From Bacillota bacterium (lineage in GTDB: Bacteria > Bacillota_I > Bacilli_A > Erysipelotrichales > Erysipelotrichaceae): a DNA stretch of 10,975 bases. Positions 5,089 to 10,975 of this stretch are shown here, one piece after another. The notes beneath the pieces were generated by a model. The model worked only from the letters and a program-made list of their open reading frames with translations. It was not told the DNA's origin and searched no databases. The number at the start of each line of letters is the position of its first letter. Position 1 is the first letter of the stretch. A program made the position numbers and the translations under genes. The stretch spans positions 1 to 10,975 of the forward strand of contig JAEWIH010000009.1 of assembly GCA_023387245.1 (NCBI GenBank), in the 5' to 3' direction.

Positions 5089-6591
5089 CTAATCTTCTAA
5101 TCCTAATAAATCATTAATAATATTTTTAAATAAAATAGCTTTAGCACCATAAATAGCTTGAATGCCACCACCAACTTCTAAAACATCAACAGCACCAAGT
5201 TGTTTTAAAACTTGTTTATTAACAAGACTAGCATCCTTAACAGAAACACGAAGCCTTGTAATACATGCATCAACATGTTCAATATTTTCTTTATTCCCTA
5301 ATGCTTCAATAATTTTAAGTGCATCCTCTTTTAAGCTATCCTTAGTTTCTACCTTAACTTCTTCCTCAGTCTCATCATTACCTCTACCAGGAGTTTTTAC
5401 ATTAAAGAATCCGATAAATGTTCTAAAGACAATATAATAAATAGCAGAATAAGCAAGACCTAAAGGAATAATTCTAATCCAATTAGTTTTATCATTTCCT
5501 TGTAAAATACCAAATAAAGTAAAGTCAATAATACCGCCTGAAAAAGTATTTACAACATTAATATTCAAAAGATCAGTCAATAAGAATGACATACCATCAA
5601 GGAAAGTATGAATTAAATAAAGAACAGGAGAAACGAATAAGAACATAAATTCAGCTGGTTCTGTAATACCAGTTAAAATTGATGTTAGCGCAACCCCTAA
5701 AAATAAACCTGCATATTTCTTTCTCTTCGTTTTATCAATCATATGATACATCGCCAAACATCCTGCAGGTAAACCAAAGATCATCATCGCAAATTTACCA
5801 GCAAAGAAACGAGTTCCTTCAGTAAACAAACCAACGTGGTTAGGATCAATTAATTGAGCAAAAGCAATTTTTTGGGCACCAATTACTTGAACACCATTAA
5901 CTATTTCCACACCTCCAAGTTCTGTATACCAAAATAAAGGATAAATAGCATGATGCAAACCAACAACACCACAAAGTCTTAAAAAGGCTCCATAAATACC
6001 TGTCCCGATTGGACCAGTACGATTAATAACGTCTCCAACATTTAATAATAATTGTTGGAATGAAGGCCATACTAGGAAAAAGAAAACACCTATAAAAATT
6101 GAAACTAAAGAAGATATAATTGGTACAAATCGACTTCCTCCAAAAAAACCTAAAATTTGAGGCAATTGAATATTGCGATAGCGATTATGTAACCATGTTA
6201 CTAAGAAACCAACTACAATAGCACCAACAGTACCTGTATCAATCGAATTAACACCTTCTTTAGGAAAAACAGCAAGTAAACCTTGAGCAGTTTGGTTCAT
6301 AACAACATAACCAACAAAAGCAGCAAGTGCAGCTGTCCCCTTATCACCATTACATAAACCAATTACTAAACCCATACACAAAAGGATTGGTAAATTACTA
6401 AAAACAACTTCACCAGCATTTTTCATTATGATGAAGATAGTTTGTAAAATATGATTATCTAGAATTGGATATGTCGCAATAGTTGCAGGATTAGAGAAGG
6501 CTCCACCTATACCAAGTAATAAACCGGCACCTGGCAATATCGCAATTGGTAACATAAATGATTTACCAATTTTTTGAAGTAATTTAAACAT
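5089..6591 (-). CDS. nanP: PTS permease EIIBC, glucose/N-acetyl-amino-sugar family, probably ManNAc-type
   Basis: Membrane permease that takes up a sugar and phosphorylates it. The 500 residues hold an EIIC domain (about 1-400) with multiple membrane segments. These include the opening MLPIAILPGAGLLLGIGGA, the conserved GLHHAIYPLFWYTE (211-224), and GITEP with E311 of the ITEP sugar-binding motif. An acidic linker follows (about 403-422), then EIIB with the phosphorylated C443 in ACITRLR and VGGGIQAIYG near the end. No EIIA domain is fused; the separate EIIA three genes upstream supplies it. The gene starts 15 bases after nanE with the SD AAAGGAG. The family covers glucose, GlcNAc, maltose and ManNAc permeases; ManNAc or GlcNAc is inferred from the adjacent epimerase, so the gene symbol is tentative. 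Confidence 0.9.
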   Translation of the reverse strand: MFKLLQKIGKSFMLPIAILPGAGLLLGIGGAFSNPATIATYPILDNHILQTIFIIMKNAGEVVFSNLPILLCMGLVIGLCNGDKGTAALAAFVGYVVMNQTAQGLLAVFPKEGVNSIDTGTVGAIVVGFLVTWLHNRYRNIQLPQILGFFGGSRFVPIISSLVSIFIGVFFFLVWPSFQQLLLNVGDVINRTGPIGTGIYGAFLRLCGVVGLHHAIYPLFWYTELGGVEIVNGVQVIGAQKIAFAQLIDPNHVGLFTEGTRFFAGKFAMMIFGLPAGCLAMYHMIDKTKRKKYAGLFLGVALTSILTGITEPAEFMFLFVSPVLYLIHTFLDGMSFLLTDLLNINVVNTFSGGIIDFTLFGILQGNDKTNWIRIIPLGLAYSAIYYIVFRTFIGFFNVKTPGRGNDETEEEVKVETKDSLKEDALKIIEALGNKENIEHVDACITRLRVSVKDASLVNKQVLKQLGAVDVLEVGGGIQAIYGAKAILFKNIINDLLGLED

Positions 6592-6606
6592 TCTTTTTCT
6601 CCTTTC

Positions 6607-7269
6607 TTAAAGTACTTCCACAAATCTTTTAGCAATTTCTAAAGGTCTAGTAATAGCGCCACCAACAACCGCGCTATAAACACCTAATTGCATTACTTTT
6701 TTCAACTGTTCCGGATAATGAATTTTACCCTCAGCAATTATCGGAACTTCTAATTCTTTAACCATTTTTTCAATTAATTCATAATTAGGGCCATTCACTA
6801 ATAGTGAATAAGGAGTATATCCTGCCAAAGTAGTCGAAACAACATCAGCCTTTAAATATTGAGCATTTAAAGCTTCTTCAAAAGTTGAACAATCTGCCAT
6901 TACCAAAACACCTTTTTCATGAATATAATTAATCAAGTCTGCTAATAATTCATTATTAGGACGTAGTCTATTAGTAGCATCTAAAGCAATCATTTCGCAA
7001 CCTGTAGCCAATAATTCATCAACCTCTTTTTTAGTAGGAGTAATATAAATATCACTATCGCTATAATTACGCTTAATTATGCCAATAACAGGTAAATCAA
7101 CTTCATTTTTTATATCTAAAATATCGCTAACACCTTGAGCCCTAATCCCACAAGCACCTGCTAATTTAGCAGCCAATGCCATTTTGCCCATAGCATTAAT
7201 TCCGTATAAAGGCTCTCCTTCTAGTGCCTGGCAAGAAACAATTAAGCCACCTTTTATTTTTGATAACAT
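6607..7269 (-). CDS. nanE: N-acetylmannosamine-6-phosphate 2-epimerase
   Basis: Cytosolic TIM-barrel enzyme that converts ManNAc-6-phosphate to GlcNAc-6-phosphate, the entry to GlcNAc catabolism after ManNAc or sialic acid uptake. At 220 residues it has normal length. Family motifs run in order: GGLIVSCQALEGEPL, IGIIKRNY with K66, ITPT, ALDAT, MADCST, STTLAGYT, IIAEGK with E180, and VGGAITRP near the phosphate site. K66 and E180 match the numbering I recall for the catalytic pair of the Clostridium perfringens enzyme. The start ATG overlaps the antiterminator stop by one base (TAATG), with a strong GGAGGTG SD inside the upstream gene. No sialate lyase, kinase, nagA or nagB is in the window, so the rest of the pathway must lie elsewhere. 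Confidence 0.95.
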   Translation of the reverse strand: MLSKIKGGLIVSCQALEGEPLYGINAMGKMALAAKLAGACGIRAQGVSDILDIKNEVDLPVIGIIKRNYSDSDIYITPTKKEVDELLATGCEMIALDATNRLRPNNELLADLINYIHEKGVLVMADCSTFEEALNAQYLKADVVSTTLAGYTPYSLLVNGPNYELIEKMVKELEVPIIAEGKIHYPEQLKKVMQLGVYSAVVGGAITRPLEIAKRFVEVL

Positions 7270-8105
7270 TAATTTTCACCTCCAAAATTAAAAATATTTT
7301 GTAAATGCAATGCTAAATAAAAAATTTCAGACTCATCTAAACTAATGCCAAACTCATTATCGATAATTGTATAAATGTCATTAGCAACTTGATACGACTT
7401 ATAAAAACGTTTACGAATAATTTCTTTTAAATCATTTTTAATAGTTACTTTTTCAATACTTCTTTTAATCGCAAACTTCAAATGAATAATCAATCTATTT
7501 TTTAAAATTTCATCATTAACTTTTCCATATTCATTTTCCAAATAATTAACAATTCTAGCAACAATATTAATAATTAATGAAGTATCAGACACCTTTTCAT
7601 TATGTAGTGCTGAATGAATATGTAGTGTAATCATCCCAATTTCGCTATCAGGTAAAGCTACATTTAATTCCGACTTAATGCGATTAACCATTTCTAATGA
7701 AAATTGATATTCACTAGGATAAATAAATTTTAATTCGCTATCAAATATATTATTAATAATCATATTTTCTTTTATTCGCTTTAGGGCAAAATTTAAATGA
7801 TCTAAAAGCGATATATGGACATATTGATTATAATCATTACCAAAACGTTTTATCATTTCACTAATAATCCATTCACTCATCGTTAAAGCAATTTCTTTAG
7901 ATGAATTAATTAAATTTTGATATTGTATTAATGTTTTACTATCAACTAATGCATATTTATTTTCAATCAATATATCATCTAAATAATCAAACTGTTTTTT
8001 ATTAAAACCAATCCCTCTACCAAAAACAATCCATTCTTGATTATTATCATCTTTAATAATCAAAACATTATTATTTAAGGTTTTAATAATTAAATAACTA
8101 TTCAC
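7269..8105 (-). CDS. BglG/LicT-family transcription antiterminator (CAT-PRD1-PRD2)
   Basis: RNA-binding antiterminator, 278 residues from the GTG at 8105. Residues 1-52 form the CAT RNA-binding domain (IIKTLNNNVLIIKDD, then IVFGRGIGF). PRD1 follows (about 60-165) with H103 in the DHL motif and H162/H164, and PRD2 (about 170-278) with H208 and H267. These are the histidines phosphorylated by the PTS in this family. The leader of its own operon carries a RAT site (8601-8626) overlapping a terminator, so it probably binds there and lets transcription continue when the permease is working and PRD phosphorylation by EII falls. A TTG at 8117 would add four residues (MWVS); GTG is preferred because family members start just before this motif. 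The gene overlaps the EIIA end by 8 bases and nanE by 1. Confidence 0.92.
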   Translation of the reverse strand: MNSYLIIKTLNNNVLIIKDDNNQEWIVFGRGIGFNKKQFDYLDDILIENKYALVDSKTLIQYQNLINSSKEIALTMSEWIISEMIKRFGNDYNQYVHISLLDHLNFALKRIKENMIINNIFDSELKFIYPSEYQFSLEMVNRIKSELNVALPDSEIGMITLHIHSALHNEKVSDTSLIINIVARIVNYLENEYGKVNDEILKNRLIIHLKFAIKRSIEKVTIKNDLKEIIRKRFYKSYQVANDIYTIIDNEFGISLDESEIFYLALHLQNIFNFGGEN

Positions 8106-8556
8106 ACTTACCCACAACTACATTATTATCAACATCATCAACATTATTTAAAACAGTTTTTTTCGCTTTTGAAATAGCCACAATCACATCTTTTTGATAA
8201 CCTTTACTAGCAATTAAGTCAAAATCCACTTCCATCAACAAATCGCCTTTTTTAACACTATCGCCCTCTTTAACAAAAACTAAAAATCCTTCCCCATCTA
8301 AAGAAACTGTATCTATTCCTACATGCAAAATCATTTCAATATCATTTTTAATAATTCCTATTGCATGTTTAGTTGGAAAAACTGTACCAATTATTCCATC
8401 AATAGGCGCATATATTTTATTATCTTCAGGATCAATCGCAAAAGTTGGACCCATTAATCCTTTAGAAAATACTGGATCATTAATATCTTCTTGTTTTTTA
8501 AATTTGCCTTTAATAGGACTATATATTTGAACAGTTTTATTAAATATATTAAACAT
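8098..8556 (-). CDS. PTS EIIA, glucose (Crr-like) family
   Basis: Soluble phosphocarrier that passes phosphate from HPr to the EIIB domain of the permease. From the ATG at 8556 it is 152 residues: YSPIKGK near the start, then GPTFAIDP, the TKHAIGI helper histidine H64, and the phosphorylated H78 in ILHVGIDTV, followed by VKEGDSVKKGDLL. This start has an ideal SD (AAGGAGG, six bases away). The in-frame ATG at 8574 would translate the SD itself and is rejected. A free EIIA next to an EIIBC that lacks its own EIIA domain fits a dedicated partner. It could also serve other glucose-family permeases in the cell. Confidence 0.93.
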   Translation of the reverse strand: MFNIFNKTVQIYSPIKGKFKKQEDINDPVFSKGLMGPTFAIDPEDNKIYAPIDGIIGTVFPTKHAIGIIKNDIEMILHVGIDTVSLDGEGFLVFVKEGDSVKKGDLLMEVDFDLIASKGYQKDVIVAISKAKKTVLNNVDDVDNNVVVGKCE

Positions 8557-8576
8557 AATTTTCCTCCTTAACATAT

Positions 8577-8604
8577 AAAAAGCCCATCATAAAAATGACA
8601 GGCT
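8577..8604 (-). terminator. RAT-controlled terminator in the PTS operon leader
   Basis: On the minus strand, AGCCTGTCAT/ATGATGGGCT pairs over 10 bp (two G-U pairs) around a TTTT loop and is followed by TTTTT, a typical intrinsic terminator. It stands just before the EIIA SD. Its 5' arm shares bases GCC with the 3' end of the RAT hairpin, so the two structures exclude each other. Transcripts reading through from ptsI would meet the same switch. Confidence 0.88.
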
Positions 8605-8626
8605 CGTGCTCTAATGATAACACACC
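8601..8626 (-). promoter_or_regulatory. RAT (ribonucleic antiterminator) site for the BglG-type regulator
   Basis: The RNA folds as GG-[U]-GUG-[UUA]-UC-(AUUA)-GA-[G]-CAC-[GAG]-CC. Outer GG/CC, middle GUG/CAC and the asymmetric UUA/G internal loop reproduce the LicT-type RAT layout (GG-A-UUG-UUA-...-G-CAA-AA-CC). The apical stem is only 2 bp here, against about 4 in LicT targets, so the site is 26 bases rather than about 29. Its 3' end overlaps the terminator stem, as antitermination requires. The cognate regulator is encoded two genes downstream in the same operon. Confidence 0.82.
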
Positions 8627-8640
8627 ACTATTCGCTTATA

Positions 8641-8669
8641 AGTATAATAATAAATAAAAGAAAATTCAA
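8641..8669 (-). promoter_or_regulatory. Promoter of the EIIA-antiterminator-nanE-EIIBC operon
   Basis: On the minus strand, TTGAAT (-35, 8669-8664), a 17-base spacer and TATACT (-10, 8646-8641) start transcription near 8634. That leaves about eight bases before the RAT hairpin. The promoter begins seven bases past the ptsI stop codon, so the operon can be transcribed independently of ptsI. Confidence 0.75.
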
Positions 8670-8675
8670 TATCTT

Positions 8676-10373
8676 TTAAATATTATCTTTAATAATTGCT
8701 AATACTTCTTCACTAGTACCAGCATTTAAACACTTAGTAGCCATTTCTTGCATTTTAGCATACGAAAGCTGACGAACCATCTTACGCGCCTGCAAAATCG
8801 AAGTAGCACTCATAGAAAATTCATCTAAACCTAATCCTAATAAAATTGGAACCGCTAATTCTTCACCAGCCATTTCACCACACATACCACACCATTTATT
8901 ATGCGCATGCGCCCCATCAATAGCCATCTTAATTAATTTTAAAATTGATGGATTATAAGGTTGATATAAATAAGAAACTTTTTGATTCATTCTATCAGCA
9001 GCCATAGTATATTGAATTAAGTCATTAGTACCAATTGAAAAGAAATCCGCTTCTTTAGCAATATTATATGCATTTAAAGCAGCAGCCGGAATCTCAATCA
9101 TAATCCCAACTTCAATGTTTTCATTAACAGAAATTCCTTCATCTAAAAGTTGTTGTTTTGCTTCTAAAAAACAAGCCTTAGCAGCTCTAAATTCATCTAA
9201 AGTCGCTACCATTGGAAACATTATAGCCAATTTACCATAAACACTAGCACGCAACAATGCTCTTAATTGAGTCATAAATATATCTTTACGATCCAAACAT
9301 AATCTAACCGCCCTATAACCTAAAAACGGATTCATTTCATGAGGGAATTTCAAATACGAAAGTTCTTTATCGCCACCAATATCTAATGTTCTAATAACAA
9401 CTCTCTTACCATCCATAGCCTCTAGTACACTTTTATATGCGACAAACTGTTCTTGTTCACTAGGCAATGATGTTGCATCCATATATAAAAATTCAGTTCT
9501 ATATAAACCAACACCCTCACCACCATTATCAACAACAGCATTAACATCTTTAGGCGTACCAATATTACCAGCTAATTCAACTTCATGATTATCTTCAGTT
9601 ACACTAGCAGCATCCTTTAATTGTTTTAATGAATTACGATATTCTAAATATTTTTTAGCCTCTAAACTATATTGTTCAACAACACTAGTATCAGGATTAA
9701 TTAAAACATCGCCTTTTAAAGCATCCAAAATCATAAAATCACCAGTATTAACATTTTCAAGCAAATTATTAATACCAACTACGGCTGGAATTTCTAAAGA
9801 ACGCGCCATAATAGCCGAATGCGAAGTTCTACCACCAATTTCTGTCGCAAAACCTTTAACAAAACGTCTATCTAACTGAGCAGTATCACTAGGAGTTAAA
9901 TCATAAGCAACAACAATAACTTCTTCATCAATTAATGATAAATCGGGAATAAAAATTCCTAAAACATGAGCTAATAATCTGTAAGAAACATCTTTAACAT
10001 CAGCCGCTCTTTCCTTAAAATAAGGATCATCCATCGACTCAAACATACTAACAAACATTTTCGATACACTTTCAACAGCACAAGAAGCACTTTGACCATC
10101 TTTAATTAGATTTTCGATCTGTCCAATAAATTCTGGATCTGCTAATACCATTAAATGAGCATCAAAAATAGCTAATTCTTCATCACTTAAGCGACCAACC
10201 GCCTTTTCCTTAACTTTTTCAATATCCGCCTTAGTTAATTCAATACTACGATTTAAAGTCGCCAATTCGCAATCAACCCCATTAAATTGACTACATATAT
10301 TTAACACTGGTTTAGTCAATTTATATAATTTTGCTAGCGCAATACCACTAGACGCAGCAATTCCTTTTAACAT
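8676..10373 (-). CDS. ptsI: PTS enzyme I (phosphoenolpyruvate-protein phosphotransferase)
   Basis: Soluble enzyme that takes phosphate from PEP and passes it to HPr, feeding all PTS permeases. At 565 residues it has the usual length. The N-terminal phosphohistidine domain has IGGRTSHSAIMARSLEIPAVVG with active H185, and the linker ALKGDVLINPD follows. The C-terminal PEP-binding barrel shows GEGVGLYRTEFLYMD, then IRTLDIGGDK, IGTNDLIQYTMAADR and GMCGEMAG with catalytic C498. The SD GGAGGAAAG precedes the ATG, and a good promoter lies 35-60 bases upstream. ptsH (HPr), which often sits directly upstream of ptsI in Bacillota, is not here. The stop is followed almost at once by the promoter of the EIIA operon. 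There are no frame problems. Confidence 0.97.
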   Translation of the reverse strand: MLKGIAASSGIALAKLYKLTKPVLNICSQFNGVDCELATLNRSIELTKADIEKVKEKAVGRLSDEELAIFDAHLMVLADPEFIGQIENLIKDGQSASCAVESVSKMFVSMFESMDDPYFKERAADVKDVSYRLLAHVLGIFIPDLSLIDEEVIVVAYDLTPSDTAQLDRRFVKGFATEIGGRTSHSAIMARSLEIPAVVGINNLLENVNTGDFMILDALKGDVLINPDTSVVEQYSLEAKKYLEYRNSLKQLKDAASVTEDNHEVELAGNIGTPKDVNAVVDNGGEGVGLYRTEFLYMDATSLPSEQEQFVAYKSVLEAMDGKRVVIRTLDIGGDKELSYLKFPHEMNPFLGYRAVRLCLDRKDIFMTQLRALLRASVYGKLAIMFPMVATLDEFRAAKACFLEAKQQLLDEGISVNENIEVGIMIEIPAAALNAYNIAKEADFFSIGTNDLIQYTMAADRMNQKVSYLYQPYNPSILKLIKMAIDGAHAHNKWCGMCGEMAGEELAVPILLGLGLDEFSMSATSILQARKMVRQLSYAKMQEMATKCLNAGTSEEVLAIIKDNI

Positions 10374-10405
10374 AATATACTTTCCTCCGCCTATATTATG
10401 TCTAA

Positions 10406-10434
10406 ATTATATCATTTATTAAATTGGCAAGCAA
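10406..10434 (-). promoter_or_regulatory. Promoter of ptsI
   Basis: On the minus strand, TTGCTT (-35, 10434-10429), a 17-base spacer and a perfect TATAAT (-10, 10411-10406) lie between the upstream regulator gene and ptsI. The -35 box sits inside the last codons of the upstream gene. The predicted start leaves a leader of about 26 bases with the GGAGGAAAG SD. Confidence 0.75.
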
Positions 10435-10700
10435 TCAAGAAAATTAATCATAGCCGCATTTTTTAAACGATAATAAGTTGACTTGGAGTAATATTCTAAA
10501 TACCAAGAACTTTTAGACTTATACATAAATTCTTTAATAATGATTAATTGTGAATCTTCGTCCAAGTAGCTAATAATTTGATCGATAACTCGAACTAGAC
10601 AATCATTTTCATTTTTTAATTTCGCCACTCTATAACCTTTGAACAACGTATTAATTAAACGAATTTTTTCTTTGTTAGGTATATCTCTTAAATTTGACAT
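10419..10700 (-). CDS. Small putative DNA-binding regulator, resembling the MG284/MPN403 / ArpU-like group
   Basis: A 93-residue protein, mostly helical and basic. The C-terminal stretch (about 60-90: SWYLEYYSKSTYYRLK, then AAMINFLDCL) looks like a sigma-region-4-type helix-turn-helix, as in small phage-like transcription regulators and the MG284/MPN403 proteins of Mollicutes. This assignment is from pattern memory and not certain. The start ATG at 10700 is chosen because GGAGAAG stands eight bases upstream. The frame is open farther (ATG at 10814, TTG at 10823), but those starts have no SD and would add a hydrophobic, unrelated stretch. It precedes ptsI by 45 bases without a terminator, so some cotranscription is possible. 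No target is evident. Confidence 0.7.
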   Translation of the reverse strand: MSNLRDIPNKEKIRLINTLFKGYRVAKLKNENDCLVRVIDQIISYLDEDSQLIIIKEFMYKSKSSWYLEYYSKSTYYRLKNAAMINFLDCLPI

Positions 10701-10873
10701 AATATCACTTCTCCATTCTATTTTATTATTAACAATATCGGACAACAGTACACCAAGAGCATTAACAACCCAAAACGGCTTAAATAAAGGGCTTAAGAGT
10801 GTTAGTAGTCCCATAAAGTTCAATTTACTAGTTACACACTAGTAACAAATAGAATTAATATATACAGTATACA
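10701..10873 (-). other. Long untranslated leader of the small regulator gene
   Basis: If transcription starts from the promoter candidate at 10880-10907, the regulator mRNA has a leader of about 170 bases. It holds the inverted repeat at 10825-10845 and an open frame continuous with the regulator but without an SD. I do not recognise a known riboswitch, T-box or ribosomal-protein leader in it. Confidence 0.35.
10825..10845. repeat. Inverted repeat TTACTAGT/ACTAGTAA
   Basis: A perfect 8-bp inverted repeat around the 5-base spacer TACAC. It lies between the likely promoter and the regulator start, where it could act as a repressor operator or as an RNA hairpin. About 15 bases upstream on the minus strand is a second small palindrome, TATAC-A-GTATA (10861-10871). 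Confidence 0.55.
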
Positions 10874-10879
10874 AAATAT

Positions 10880-10907
10880 ATTATATTTAATATATAATAG
10901 AACACAA
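10880..10907 (-). promoter_or_regulatory. Possible promoter of the small regulator gene
   Basis: On the minus strand, TTGTGT (10907-10902), a 16-base spacer and TATAAT (10885-10880). The region is so AT-rich that other -10-like words occur by chance, so this is a weak call. Confidence 0.35.
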
Positions 10908-10913
10908 AAAAAC

Positions 10914-10936
10914 AGGGAGCTTAATCTATGCTCCCT
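10914..10936. terminator. Bidirectional terminator at the right edge
   Basis: The stem AGGGAGC/GCTCCCT encloses a 9-base loop. On the minus strand it is followed by GTTTTTTTG, and on the plus strand by TTGTTTTT. It separates the regulator gene from whatever lies to the right; since all neighbouring genes run on the minus strand, it most likely ends a minus-strand gene from outside the window. Confidence 0.8.
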
Positions 10937-10975
10937 TTGTTTTTATGCCCCTGTTGTTTTTGCTCGGCTTTGTTT
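10921..10975 (-). CDS. Possible 3' end of a minus-strand gene entering from the right
   Basis: A minus-strand frame is open from the window edge to TAA at 10923-10921 and would end NKAEQKQQGHKNKGSID, a polar, lysine- and glutamine-rich tail. The stop would fall in the loop of the terminator hairpin. Eighteen codons are too few to be sure, and no product can be named. Confidence 0.25.
   Translation of the reverse strand, partial: NKAEQKQQGHKNKGSID

Noticed and set aside
5162..5437. Plus-strand open frame opposite the EIIB domain
   Set aside because: The minus strand encodes an intact EIIB with conserved CITRLR, and the opposite frame shows no domain or ribosome site.
209..10700. No TGA stop codon among the genes (only TAA and TAG), hinting at TGA=Trp
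   Set aside because: Conserved tryptophans I checked are TGG and all PTS genes are full length without in-frame TGA. With about a dozen genes, the absence of TGA stops can be chance in AT-rich DNA.
1..10975. CRISPR arrays, transposases and insertion-sequence ends
   Set aside because: I found no regularly spaced repeats, no transposase motifs and no long terminal inverted repeats.

Overview
The window is AT-rich and gene-dense. Every protein gene lies on the minus strand, and the only plus-strand genes are two tRNA-Ala copies at the left edge. Trp codons are TGG and stops are TAA or TAG, so the standard code fits. The PTS operon under RNA antitermination, the TasA-like protein with an 'AYW' signal-peptide end, and a small regulator resembling the MG284/MPN403 group all point to a low-GC Bacillota. 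Erysipelotrichia or a related Mollicutes-like lineage is my best guess, but this is inference.

Left part (1-1800). Two identical tandem tRNA-Ala(UGC) genes end at a terminator shared with a convergent minus-strand surface-protein cluster. Read on the minus strand, the cluster is: a TasA-like secreted protein whose signal peptide is split by a frame break; a SipW/S26B-type signal peptidase with a frame break at an A8 run and no recognisable His-containing catalytic middle; and a small secreted protein with three degenerate CBM5/12-like (chitin-binding-like) repeats. Both secreted proteins carry the 'AYW' motif at the expected cleavage region. The cluster looks like a decaying, or phase-variable, SipW/TasA module.

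Middle (1802-4920). This is a compact ribosomally made, post-translationally modified peptide (RiPP) locus. A 38-residue precursor ends in CGAECC, has its own good promoter, and was found by reading the sequence. It is followed by a hairpin, a radical-SAM/SPASM maturase and an ABC exporter. The maturase is split by a -1 frame break into an N-terminal domain with a strong Shine-Dalgarno sequence (SD) and the catalytic remainder, which has none. I do not recognise the precursor family, so this is the best candidate here for something undescribed.

Right part (5048-10700). This is an amino-sugar phosphotransferase system. ptsI (enzyme I) has its own promoter. Next comes an operon of EIIA, a BglG-type antiterminator, NanE (ManNAc-6-P epimerase) and an EIIBC permease. 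Its leader carries a well-formed ribonucleic antiterminator (RAT) that overlaps a terminator, so the antiterminator most likely controls its own operon according to substrate supply. NanE beside the permease suggests uptake of N-acetylmannosamine (or GlcNAc) and conversion to GlcNAc-6-P. No ptsH is in the window. Upstream of ptsI is a 93-residue putative regulator with a long structured leader, and a bidirectional terminator closes the window near the right edge.
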